Positions 17,401-23,889 are shown, counted from the first letter of the stretch. The stretch: 32,634 bases of DNA from Clostridia bacterium (GCA_017430945.1 JAFRMB010000088.1:1-32634); one strand, 5' to 3'. Made by a program: numbers and translations. Notes: generated by a model not told the origin, from the sequence alone.

Positions 17401-17565
17401 GGCCAGCTCGTCCAGATACAGCAGGCTGACCGACCGCACCGCCTTGTCCGTCTCATTATGGGCGCTTCGACTCATCCATATCGTCCCGCCGATCAAAACG
17501 ACCGCCAGCATGATGCAGCCGAGGATGATGATCAGCGCGATGCGCTTTGTCTGCCTCGTTTCCAT
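14473..17565 (-). CDS. Hybrid sensor histidine kinase with two receiver domains
   Basis: A 1030-residue membrane sensor. Helix 1 is at about 8-30, an extracytoplasmic double-Cache-like sensing domain spans about 35-295, and helix 2 is at 303-322. A coiled coil (330-370, many Glu and Gln) leads to a PAS-like domain (about 372-495) of the type that also ends the protein at 9547. The kinase core follows: HisKA with H530 in MSHEIRTP, HATPase with N648 (NILGNAVKF), DTGIG at 681-685 and GLGM at 713-716. REC-1 has D823 (LLIDWKMP) and K874; REC-2 has D959 (LMDMRMP) and K1013. All catalytic residues are present. The start ATG 17565 follows GGGAGGCG by about 8 bases. It heads a minus-strand operon with an HPt gene and a c-di-GMP enzyme. 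The ligand is unknown; Cache domains usually bind small metabolites. Confidence 0.94.
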   Translation of the reverse strand: METRQTKRIALIIILGCIMLAVVLIGGTIWMSRSAHNETDKAVRSVSLLYLDELAGRREQVVEDNLNDNINVIHVAIELINDEDLSDLDHMRAYQREMKQLFNLERFAFVDQDGLVYTADEGIRDEIDAYSFDPHTIAAPEISIRLLDEPDKKVLIAVPIRDRGLSIDGKQLEACFMEIDMGVMLQGASMRSQNTDATFCNIYTADGIALSNTVLGGLAVEDNLLEALAKADYEKGNSAEAVERDFREGNKGVVSFTYDGIQETLSYVPVKGTNWLLTYLVRESVISDQISAVSSSIIRRCIIQSLLTALVLGAMFAFIIVQNRKNTMLRLEKETSEAENRVKHQEMEQRLALQSQLIEQQAQQEEQAKMITALASDFRSVYYLELDKDRGVCYQARSDMDGIRRGEHFNYLEAVTAYCDRFVLPEYREDFMRFIQPDAIRAGLKESRVISYRYMIDVGGKISYEVVRFAGVRHPEDREDHIVHNVSAGFADVDAETRKEIAQQHALSDALKVAEQANKAKTAFLSNMSHEIRTPMNAIIGLNNIAMNDPTASDKVKEYLEKSGTSAAHLLGIINDILDMSRIESGRMVIKNDEFSFAKTLEQVNTIISGQCRDKKLHYDCRTIGKIDDYYVGDEMKLKQVMINILGNAVKFTPEGGTVSFLIEEGPRYDGKATLKFTFRDTGIGMSKDYLPRLFDAFSQEDASSTNKYGSTGLGMPITRSIVELMNGHIEVESEKGVGTIFTVTVTLGESDHIDSGFETGDPDPHEMSVLVIDDDPIALEHAQIILGQVGITCEVAESGTQGLEMVKLRHARREDYDLLLIDWKMPEMDGVETTRQIRSVAGNHAPIIILTSYNWDEVADEALSAGVDTFVPKPLFAGSVLDQFRDAFRKKNAALVNNRADLKGRRVLLAEDVAVNTEIMVMVLGMREIDVDVAENGRIAVDKFAASPIGHYDAILMDMRMPEMDGLEATRTIRAMDREDAREIPIIALTANAFDEDVQRSMQAGLNAHLSKPVQPEALFDALESLIEP

Positions 17566-17580
17566 ACCGGAACGCCTCCC

Positions 17581-17596
17581 TGGATCCCGGGATCCA
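17581..17596 (-). repeat. 16-bp perfect palindrome next to the kinase ribosome binding site
   Basis: TGGATCCCGGGATCCA reads the same on both strands and ends directly before GGGAGGCG of the kinase gene. As RNA it would fold next to the ribosome binding site. Confidence 0.6.
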
Positions 17597-17795
17597 TTTT
17601 TGGTCTCTGCCTGATATCACGAAAAAACCTGCGCGGTCGACGCTTGGATGCCCCTCACCGGGCAATCTCCTTCCCCGTTCGCCCGGTGCCGGCGGTTCGG
17701 ATCGTCTGAGCCAAAGCCGGCAAAGCCTTCACCTCTCGTCGGGACATCCCGGCGCGCGGCGGCCCGGCAGGCACACTTTCATTACTATACTATGT

Positions 17796-17804
17796 ATAAT
17801 ACCA
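17796..17804 (-). promoter_or_regulatory. Candidate extended -10 promoter of the kinase operon
   Basis: On the minus strand TGG-TATTAT gives an extended -10 (TGn) in the only AT-rich patch of this gap. No good -35 is seen. TATAAT also occurs on the plus strand at 17795-17800, so the direction is not certain. Confidence 0.4.
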
Positions 17805-17958
17805 TAACGCGCCGTTTATTGCTACCCCTGAATGAAAAAATGCCTCATTTTAAGTGGAGAACCTGCCGGATCCGCGCTCGCGCTCCAGGGTGCGGCCGCC
17901 GCCTGCAGACCCCGATCGGTCGACCGGCGGTCGAAGCGGCCGATCCCACCGTCCGGAT

Positions 17959-17987
17959 TTGACAAACCCGTTGAACGGGCGTAATAT
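17959..17987 (+). promoter_or_regulatory. Promoter of the macro-domain gene with palindrome in the spacer
   Basis: TTGACA at 17959-17964 (perfect -35), a 17-base spacer and TAATAT at 17982-17987. The spacer holds CCCGTTGAACGGG (17967-17979), a palindrome with 6-bp arms and one central base, placed where a repressor would compete with RNA polymerase. Confidence 0.8.
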
Positions 17988-18052
17988 GGATGCGTCAACA
18001 GCGACCATCGAAAAACGCAAACAGCCTGAGCTCGCCGTCGGGAGGAACAGAT

Positions 18053-19069
18053 ATGCCCTTGGAGATCGTTCGCAACGACATGACCAAAATGAAGGTCGAC
18101 GCCATCGTCGACCCCACGGACCGCGGCCTGTCCGGCGGCGGCGGTCTGGACGGCGCGATCCATCGCGCCGCCGGGCCGGGATTTGCGGCGGAATGCCGTT
18201 CGCTCGGCGGATGCGGCGTCGGTGAGGCGAAGATCACCAAAGGCGGTCTGCTTCCGGCAAAGTACGTGATCCACACGGTCGGCCCGGTCTGGCACGGGGG
18301 CAACAGCGGGGAGCGGGAGCAGCTGTCGTCCTGCTATCGAAGCGCCCTTGACCTGGCGAAGGCACACGGCTGCGGGACGCTCGCGTTCCCGCTGATCTCC
18401 GCCGGCACATACGGGTACCCCAAGGACGAAGCCCTTTCCGTGGCTCTGGATGTCATAAGCAGGTTCCTGCTCGAAAACGATATGACGGTATACCTGGTGG
18501 TATTCGGACGCACCGAGTACCTCACCAGCAAAAAGCTGTTCCGGGACGTACAGGAATACATCGATGACGTCTATGCCGCGAGCCACTACGCAAACAACCT
18601 GGAGATGAGAAGGCGGCGGCTTCAGGCGGAATACGGCGCCCCGTCGTCCCGCGCTCCGCTCGCCGCTGACAGCCCCGCGGCACGAAAGCACGGCCTGGAC
18701 ATGGCGCTGAAGACAGCCGGCGAGGGGTTCTCGGCGGCGCTTCTGCGGCTCATCGACGAAAAAGGTCTGACGGACGCTCAGTGCTATAACAGGGCCAATA
18801 TCGACAAGCGGCTGTTCAGCAAGATCCGGTCGAATCCGGCGTATCAACCGAGCAAACCGACCGTGTTCGCCTTCGCGGTCGCGCTTGAGTTGTCGCTGCC
18901 GGAAACGATCGACCTGCTCGGCAGGGCTGGATTCGCCCTCTCTCACAGCAGCAGGTTCGACATCATCATGGAGTACTTCATCCAGGCGGGTTTCTACGAC
19001 GTCCACAGGATCAACCAGGTGCTGTTCGATTACGACGCGCCCCTTTTGGGATCGGGGACGAAGCAATAG
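18053..19069 (+). CDS. Macro-domain protein with C-terminal helical domain
   Basis: Macro domains bind ADP-ribose and often remove it from proteins or nucleic acids. The start ATG 18053 follows GGGAGG by about 7 bases; an earlier in-frame ATG at 17990 lies in the promoter region. Residues 1-175 are the macro domain: KVDAIVDPTDRGLSGGGGLDGAIH (14-37) is loop 1 and FPLISAGTYGYP (112-123) is loop 2. In most members loop 1 reads VNAAN; here both Asn positions are Asp, so catalytic activity is uncertain. After a spacer, residues about 220-332 form a helical domain (YNRANIDKRLFSKIRS, LELSLPETIDLLGRAGFALS) that is common behind this macro subtype in Clostridia and is of unknown function. The next gene is an ADP-ribosylglycohydrolase, which supports a role in ADP-ribose turnover. 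Confidence 0.9.
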   Translation: MPLEIVRNDMTKMKVDAIVDPTDRGLSGGGGLDGAIHRAAGPGFAAECRSLGGCGVGEAKITKGGLLPAKYVIHTVGPVWHGGNSGEREQLSSCYRSALDLAKAHGCGTLAFPLISAGTYGYPKDEALSVALDVISRFLLENDMTVYLVVFGRTEYLTSKKLFRDVQEYIDDVYAASHYANNLEMRRRRLQAEYGAPSSRAPLAADSPAARKHGLDMALKTAGEGFSAALLRLIDEKGLTDAQCYNRANIDKRLFSKIRSNPAYQPSKPTVFAFAVALELSLPETIDLLGRAGFALSHSSRFDIIMEYFIQAGFYDVHRINQVLFDYDAPLLGSGTKQ

Positions 19070-19182
19070 ACGCGTCACCGGCGCCCCTCCCGTTCGCTTG
19101 CAGGATGCCGCTGAGGCGTGCGCGCCGGGTCATTCCCCGATGGAAAAGTCGCCTGCCATGCGACCCGGAACGCCTACAAATC

Positions 19183-19191
19183 TGCTATAAT
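19183..19191 (+). promoter_or_regulatory. Extended -10 promoter of the glycohydrolase gene
   Basis: TGC-TATAAT with TATAAT at 19186-19191, 19 bases before the ATG. No -35 box fits at the usual distance, as expected for TGn promoters. It suggests the gene can be expressed apart from the macro-domain gene. Confidence 0.6.
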
Positions 19192-19210
19192 GCTTCCAGA
19201 GGTGATGAGA

Positions 19211-20152
19211 ATGAATATTTGGAGATCCGGTATCATGGGCGTCGTCATCGGCGACGCGCTCGGCTGCCCGGTGCAGTTCGAAAGCCGACAGACCGTTGCG
19301 GGCCATCCCGTGACGGGCATGCGCGGCTACGGCACGTTCAACCTGCCTGCGGGTTCCTGGACGGATGACTCTTCGCTGACGCTGGCGCTTCTTGACAGCA
19401 TCAAGAGGACCCGCGGCATCGACTTGACCGACATCATGGACAACTTCGTTCGCTGGCTGGACGACGGCGCGTTCACGCCCTACGGCTACGCCTATGACAT
19501 CGGGAATGGCACGATGAAAGCCATCCGGAAATATGCGCGCGATCACGAGCCGCTCAGGGCCGGTGGCAGCGAAGCCTCCAACAACGGCAACGGCAGCCTG
19601 ATGCGGATCATGCCGGCGGTGCTGTACGCCATCGACAGGGGCCTGAGCGATGCGGATGCGATCGATGTCATCCACAAGGTCGGCAGCCTGACCCACGCGC
19701 ACATCCGCGCGAACATCGCCTGCGGCCTGTACTTCTTCATGGCGCGTGCGATCCTTACAGAGGACGGCAGTCTGACGGGACGCATGCAGGCGGGGCTTGA
19801 GCTGGGATTCGCCTTCTACGAGGCACTTCTGTCAGATCACGACGAGCTCGAATACTATCGCCGTCTGCGCGATCTGAGCCGCTTTTCCCGCCTGCCTGAC
19901 GCACAGATCCGCAGCACCGGCTATGTCGTGGATACCCTGGAGGCGGCGGTGTGGTCGCTGATCACGACAGATCGCTTTGAGGACGCGCTGCTCAGGGCCG
20001 TGAACCTCGGCGACGACACGGATACCGTCGGCGCCATCGCGGGCGGGCTCGCCGGCCTGTTCTACGGCGATGGCTCGATCCCGGAGGATTGGCTGGCCGC
20101 GCTGCAGCGCCGGGAATGGATCGAGGATCTGCTCTCGGACATGGCCCTGTGA
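19211..20152 (+). CDS. ADP-ribosylglycohydrolase family protein (DraG/ARH-like)
   Basis: The family removes ADP-ribose from modified proteins or hydrolyses related ADP-ribosyl compounds using two magnesium ions. The start ATG 19211 follows AGAGGTGA; an ATG two codons earlier is possible. The 313 residues contain GDALG (14-18), the metal ligands WTDDS (50-54), NNGNGSLMR (near 125-133) and the C-terminal NLGDDTDTVGAIAGGLAG (about 266-283), all hallmarks of the family with metal-binding Asp residues intact. It lies 141 bases after the macro-domain gene and has its own extended -10 promoter. With that gene it makes a local pair of ADP-ribose-handling proteins. No ADP-ribosyltransferase is in the window, so the substrate is unknown. 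Confidence 0.93.
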   Translation: MNIWRSGIMGVVIGDALGCPVQFESRQTVAGHPVTGMRGYGTFNLPAGSWTDDSSLTLALLDSIKRTRGIDLTDIMDNFVRWLDDGAFTPYGYAYDIGNGTMKAIRKYARDHEPLRAGGSEASNNGNGSLMRIMPAVLYAIDRGLSDADAIDVIHKVGSLTHAHIRANIACGLYFFMARAILTEDGSLTGRMQAGLELGFAFYEALLSDHDELEYYRRLRDLSRFSRLPDAQIRSTGYVVDTLEAAVWSLITTDRFEDALLRAVNLGDDTDTVGAIAGGLAGLFYGDGSIPEDWLAALQRREWIEDLLSDMAL

Positions 20153-20296
20153 CGCGGCGGACGCCGATGACCGCAAGATGCCCGATGACCTGTTGCGACC
20201 CGGACACAGACTGCGGGATGCGCCCGCGCCCTTCAGGCGGCCAGCGGCCGCCGCAGTTGCGACTCCGGTCTGTTTTCAGACTATTTCCATGACATG

Positions 20297-20341
20297 CGCC
20301 GGCCCGCGCTTCACCATCTGCTTAAAAAGCGCGGGCCGGCG
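20297..20341 (+). other. Perfect 15-bp hairpin before the DUF2779 gene
   Basis: Arms 20297-20311 and 20327-20341 are perfectly complementary and very GC-rich, with a 15-base loop. No T run follows, and the next ribosome binding site starts about 23 bases later. It may act as a weak terminator or as an mRNA element; the 20153-20296 stretch before it shows nothing. Confidence 0.6.
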
Positions 20342-20375
20342 TACCTCCACCTGACCATTTGAAAGAAGGGATCCT

Positions 20376-21869
20376 GTGCTCCATCTGTCCAAATCAAAAT
20401 ACTGTGCAGCCGTGCGCTGCCCCAAAGCGGGGTGGCTGACCAAACACAAGCCGGAGGTGTTTGACACCTCTTTGCTGAACACCGCGGTGATGGAAATGGG
20501 AAACGAAGTGGGCGACCTGGCCATGGGGCTGCTGGGCGATTACGTCGAGGTCCCCTACGGGGATCTGTCCGATATGATCGCAAAGACTCAGGCGCTGATC
20601 GATGCGGGCACGCCGGTGATCGCCGAGGCGTCTTTTTCGTACAACGGTCTGTTCTGCAGCGTCGACATCCTGAAGATGCTGGGCGGCAGGCGCGTCGAGT
20701 TCGTGGAAGTCAAGAGCACGACTGCCATCAACGACTACTATTATCACGATGTCGCCTTTCAGTACTACGTGCTGACCGGTCTGGGCTACGAGGTGGCGCG
20801 CGTGCGCATCGCTCACATCGATCCGACCTACGTCCGCCACGGCCGGCTCGAGCCTGACAGGCTGTTCAAATTCGAAGACCTCACGGCGGACGCCCGTTCG
20901 ATGCAGGACGGCGTGCGGTCGTCGCTCGAATTTCTCGAGGGCTATCTGGCGCGCACGGACGAGCCCGACGAGCCCATCGACATCAAATGCTGCGCGAGCC
21001 CACTTTGCGGATACTTCGGGTACTGCACGCGGAACCTTCCGAGGCCGAACGTCTTCGATATCTCCGGGATCCAGGTATCGACGAAGCTGAAGCTCTTTGA
21101 CCGGGGCATCGTGTCCTTTGAAGACGTCGAGTCTACCGCGGCGCTCAAGGGCGACAAAATGCTCCAGGTCCGGCACGAGCTCCACGACCTGCCCCCGCTC
21201 GTCGACAGGAATGGCATCTCTGCGTTTCTCGGCCAGCTCTCGTATCCGCTGTACTTTCTGGACTTCGAATCCTTCCAGTCTGCGATCCCGCCTTACGACG
21301 ACACCTCGCCCTACCAGCAGATCGTGTTCCAGTATTCGCTCCACTTTGTCGAGCGCGAGGGCGGCGAACTGAAGCACATGGAATACCTGGCGCGTCCCGA
21401 CGGCGATCCGCGCCGCGGTCTCGCGGAGCAGCTGTGCCGGGACATCCCCCTGAACGCCTGCACGATGGCTTACAATATGGGCTTTGAAAAGGGGCGCATC
21501 CGTGAGCTCGCCCGGCTGTATCCGGATCTCTCGGATCACCTGATGGACATCCACGACCACATCGTCGATCTGATGGTGCCGTTCAGGCAGCGGCAGTACT
21601 ACTGCAGGGCCATGCAGGGCTCCTATTCCATCAAGTACGTGCTCCCGGCCCTGTTCCCGGATGACCCCGAGCTGGACTACCACCATCTGGACGGCGTCCA
21701 CAACGGCACGGAGGCTTCCACGGCCTTCGCAAGGATGAAGGACATGTCTCCCGAAGAGGCGCAGAACGTCCGCTCACAGCTGCTCAGATACTGCGGACTG
21801 GACACGCTGGCGATGGTCCGCGTATGGGAAAAGCTGCGCAGCGCCGCGGGCGACAGTGCAAATGCCTGA
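20376..21869 (+). CDS. DUF2779 protein: Cas4-like PD-(D/E)XK part plus DEDD exonuclease-like part
   Basis: The start is GTG 20376, five bases after AGAAGGG. The 497 residues fall into two parts. The N-terminal half resembles Cas4/RecB nucleases: Cys 10 and 15 near the start, Asp 97 in CSVDIL, EVK at 111-113 and a Cys group (205, 206, 211, 217 in CCASPLCGYFGYC) of the sort that holds an Fe-S cluster. The C-terminal half (about 285-485) is the DUF2779 region and looks like a DEDD 3'-5' exonuclease: DFE (296-298), YNMGFEKGRI (366-375) and YCGLD with Asp 476. The family is described as RNase H-like and is not biochemically settled. The catalytic pattern is intact in both halves as far as can be read. 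No CRISPR genes are near, so this is not an adaptation Cas4. Confidence 0.85.
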   Translation: MLHLSKSKYCAAVRCPKAGWLTKHKPEVFDTSLLNTAVMEMGNEVGDLAMGLLGDYVEVPYGDLSDMIAKTQALIDAGTPVIAEASFSYNGLFCSVDILKMLGGRRVEFVEVKSTTAINDYYYHDVAFQYYVLTGLGYEVARVRIAHIDPTYVRHGRLEPDRLFKFEDLTADARSMQDGVRSSLEFLEGYLARTDEPDEPIDIKCCASPLCGYFGYCTRNLPRPNVFDISGIQVSTKLKLFDRGIVSFEDVESTAALKGDKMLQVRHELHDLPPLVDRNGISAFLGQLSYPLYFLDFESFQSAIPPYDDTSPYQQIVFQYSLHFVEREGGELKHMEYLARPDGDPRRGLAEQLCRDIPLNACTMAYNMGFEKGRIRELARLYPDLSDHLMDIHDHIVDLMVPFRQRQYYCRAMQGSYSIKYVLPALFPDDPELDYHHLDGVHNGTEASTAFARMKDMSPEEAQNVRSQLLRYCGLDTLAMVRVWEKLRSAAGDSANA

Positions 21870-21890
21870 CCCTGTGCCCGGGCCCGTCGG

Positions 21891-22625
21891 CTATTCCGCC
21901 CGCAGGGGAAAGCGCCTCACGAGATAGAGCAGGTATCCGCCGAGGACCGCGAAGATCAGCGCGAGATCGATCGCCATCGCCGTACCCGCGTCCATGCTGC
22001 CCTCGACTTCGAAAGCGCCCAGCGCGTTGTTTACAGCGTGGAACAGGATGCATGGGTACAGCGATCCGCCGTGGTAAAAGATCAGCACCAGGACGAAGCC
22101 GATCAGGATGGCGAATGCGATCTGGATCATGCTCGACGTGAGGTCCCTTCCGCTCCCGTTGAACAGATTCACGATATGCCCGATGCCGAACGTCACGGCC
22201 GAAATGACGATCGCCGATCTGAGACCGTCCTTCTGCATCGCCCGGAACAGCAATCCGCGGAATATGACTTCTTCCAGAAAGCCGACGCAGCACATGCTGA
22301 TCACGTAGCACGCTGCGCCGGCTCTGCCGTAGGGCAGGCCGATCCCGTTCCACAGGCTGCTCGACGCGATGACGGCGAGCGGCAGATAATACAAAAACCG
22401 CTTCGCCGGGACCCTCGATCTGCAGAAGCCGTACTTGGCGCTCAATCCGTTTTTGCGGATCCAGCAGAAAAGGACCAGACTCATCGCGATCTGCAGCGCG
22501 GCTGTCGCGGACTTCGCGACCCCGATGTTTCCCGAAAGCTGATCCGCCAGGCTGCTCAACACGACGTAGGCGACGATCCACAGGATCGCGAAGGCGATCT
22601 CGCTCTTTTTGTACAGTTTCGTCAT
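21891..22625 (-). CDS. CPBP family intramembrane metalloprotease
   Basis: A 244-residue membrane protein with about seven helices. It has the three CPBP motifs: FLEEVIFRG (117-124, with the Glu pair and Arg), FGIGHIVN (146-153, His 150) and ILFHAVNNAL (193-202, His 196 and Asn 200). These residues hold the metal and catalyse peptide cleavage within the membrane in CAAX-type proteases; bacterial members serve in bacteriocin immunity, signalling or stress. Its ATG overlaps the stop of the TetR gene upstream in an ATGA arrangement, so the two are translationally coupled and the TetR protein probably controls it. The natural substrate cannot be told. It ends 21 bases from the convergent DUF2779 gene. 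Confidence 0.92.
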   Translation of the reverse strand: MTKLYKKSEIAFAILWIVAYVVLSSLADQLSGNIGVAKSATAALQIAMSLVLFCWIRKNGLSAKYGFCRSRVPAKRFLYYLPLAVIASSSLWNGIGLPYGRAGAACYVISMCCVGFLEEVIFRGLLFRAMQKDGLRSAIVISAVTFGIGHIVNLFNGSGRDLTSSMIQIAFAILIGFVLVLIFYHGGSLYPCILFHAVNNALGAFEVEGSMDAGTAMAIDLALIFAVLGGYLLYLVRRFPLRAE

Positions 22626-23170
22626 TTCTTTCTCTCCCCTTCCATGGCCCTGGCGATCGCGGTCAGCGCGCTCCGGATCGCTTCGGCATCATACTTCATC
22701 GCGTTGTTCGCGATCAGGCTGGCATAGCCGTGTACGACGGCCGCCAGCGGCTCGAAAAAACCGATCGCTCCATCCGCATCCAGGCCTTCTTCCCGACAGA
22801 CCGCATCGAGCACGCCTGCGGCCTCCGGCGATCGGATCAACTCTTCCAGGCTGAAGCCTGAAAACCGACCGGACTGAAACAGAAAGCGAAACAGCTGCGG
22901 CTCTTCCTCGGCGAACCGGATGTACCGGATCCCGATCTCCAACAGGCTGCCGCCCGCCAGGATGTATTCGCTGTGGCAGGCGTCCGCTCTCCGGTAAACC
23001 AGGTCCTTCAGGGTTTCCAGGTTCGGAAACCGATACATGATGGGCTGCGTGGAACAGCCGAGAAGGGCGGCGAGGTTCCTCACCGTCAAAGAATCATGTC
23101 CTTTCTCCCGTATCAACCGGAAAGCGCCGTCGATCATGGCTTCTCTCGTGGTGGTCGCCTTTCTTGGCAT
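22622..23170 (-). CDS. TetR/AcrR family transcriptional regulator
   Basis: A 182-residue one-component repressor. The N-terminal helix-turn-helix lies at about 5-50 (AMIDGAFRLIREKGHDSLTVRNLAALLGCSTQPIMYRFPN), with the usual TVRNLA and YRFPNLETL features; the rest is the variable ligand domain. Two ATGs stand two codons apart: the first, at 23176, is only a base or two from GGAGGG, the second at 23170 is 7 bases away and was chosen. The stop overlaps the start of the CPBP gene. The promoter just upstream carries a 14-bp palindrome between -10 and the start of transcription, so the protein most likely represses its own operon. The ligand is unknown. Confidence 0.93.
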   Translation of the reverse strand: MPRKATTTREAMIDGAFRLIREKGHDSLTVRNLAALLGCSTQPIMYRFPNLETLKDLVYRRADACHSEYILAGGSLLEIGIRYIRFAEEEPQLFRFLFQSGRFSGFSLEELIRSPEAAGVLDAVCREEGLDADGAIGFFEPLAAVVHGYASLIANNAMKYDAEAIRSALTAIARAMEGERKK

Positions 23171-23191
23171 CGACATTCCCTCCGCCGTTTT

Positions 23192-23205
23192 ATAACATTT
23201 GTTAT
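23192..23205. promoter_or_regulatory. Palindromic operator at the TetR promoter
   Basis: ATAACATTTGTTAT is a perfect palindrome with 6-bp arms. It begins at the last two bases of the -10 box and covers the start of transcription, a classic TetR-family operator position. Confidence 0.7.
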
Positions 23206-23232
23206 TGTACAGCAGATACCCTGTCCTGTCAA
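23204..23232 (-). promoter_or_regulatory. Promoter of the TetR-CPBP operon
   Basis: On the minus strand, TTGACA at 23232-23227 (perfect), a 17-base spacer and TACAAT at 23209-23204. Confidence 0.85.
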
Positions 23233-23291
23233 CGGTCGGACAGTCATGCGTGAAAATGCCGGCTCATCGCAAAAGATCATGTGCTGCTCTA

Positions 23292-23320
23292 TGGACTTTG
23301 CCGCAAGATTACGCTATACT
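23292..23320 (+). promoter_or_regulatory. Candidate promoter of the small membrane protein gene
   Basis: TGGACT at 23292-23297, a 17-base spacer and TATACT at 23315-23320. The leader to the ATG at 23448 would be about 120 bases. Confidence 0.5.
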
Positions 23321-23447
23321 GGATGCGTGGACAGGCAGCAAGACCGGTCCGGACCGATCCCGGCGAACACACGTCGTTCTCCGGGCCGCACGGCCCGGCG
23401 CTGTCTATCGATCCGAACACTCCATCACAGATCATCGGAGGCGGCCC

Positions 23448-23735
23448 ATGGACCCGATCTCGATACTGATGTTCGTATTCTCCGGCGCGCTGCTTCTGTA
23501 CGCAGCGCTGCTCGCGGCCACAAAGGACTACGGTCTGATCCCGCGCGGGCATATGGCGAAGGTGAAGGACCGAAAGGCCTACGCCGCAAACGTGGCAAGG
23601 ATGGTCGCGCTGGTGGCGATGGCGCCGCTTTTGTGCGGGCTGATCGCGCCGTTTTCGCTGCCCCTGGCCCTGTTGGCGCTGTTCGCCGGTACTGCCCTTG
23701 CGATATGGATCGGCCTGAAGGCCTGGCGAAGCTAG
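23448..23735 (+). CDS. Small three-helix membrane protein, function unknown
   Basis: I do not recognise this gene. The start ATG 23448 follows GGAGGCGG by 3-8 bases, and the longer frame from 23199 starts before the promoter. The 95 residues show a helix at about 4-24, a basic cytosolic segment (KVKDRKAYAANVAR, about 39-52) and two close helices at about 53-70 and 72-91. The layout is like small uncharacterised membrane proteins frequent in Clostridia. The basic loop implies the N terminus is outside. It stands alone between a TetR-CPBP unit on the other strand and a convergent frameshifted small gene. Confidence 0.65.
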   Translation: MDPISILMFVFSGALLLYAALLAATKDYGLIPRGHMAKVKDRKAYAANVARMVALVAMAPLLCGLIAPFSLPLALLALFAGTALAIWIGLKAWRS

Positions 23736-23755
23736 TCCCTTCATGGCCGAACGGC

Positions 23756-23889
23756 TCAAAACGGATGAAGCGGTATAAGCGGCAGCTTCCCGCTGATCGT
23801 GTCCGCAGCTTTGTCATGACCTCTTGTGTGGCGTGAAACTCATCCATCCTTCCGGTGGGGCGGCCCTCGATTAAAATCCTCTTCTTCAT
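23756..23889 (-). pseudogene. Small minus-strand gene with an apparent -1 frameshift
   Basis: AAAGGAG lies 6 bases before ATG 23889, an excellent start. The first 27 residues (MKKRILIEGRPTGRMDEFHA then TQEVMTK) read as a natural protein. In that frame the sequence then turns into the antisense of the neighbouring gene, but a shift by -1 near 23808 gives a natural-looking end, AADTISGKLPLIPLHPF, followed by TGA at 23758-23756. That stop lies just outside the convergent gene's stop (23735), and the length, 134 bases, is one short of a whole number of codons. It may be a decayed gene, a programmed frameshift or a sequencing error. No family was recognised. Confidence 0.4.

Larger units (their letters stand above)
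17566..17820 (-). other. Long leader of the kinase operon, no gene seen
   Basis: If the promoter is at 17796-17804, the kinase mRNA has a leader of about 225 bases. It is GC-rich and contains a 7-bp stem of ACCGGGC with GCCCGGT (minus strand) and a TTTTTT run at 17627-17622 without a clear stem before it. I compared it by eye with c-di-GMP-I and glycine riboswitch cores and found no match. The short frames here have no ribosome binding sites and look like noise. The rest of the gap to the macro-domain gene (17821-17958) shows nothing. Confidence 0.4.

Noticed and set aside
17566..17800. c-di-GMP riboswitch in the leader of the c-di-GMP operon
   Set aside because: GGCTTTGCC/GGCTTTGGC stretches looked suggestive, but the conserved core blocks of the GEMM-I and GEMM-II classes are absent by eye on either strand.
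20376..21869. CRISPR adaptation Cas4
   Set aside because: The N-terminal half is Cas4-like, but no repeat array or cas1/cas2 is in the window and the C-terminal half belongs to DUF2779.
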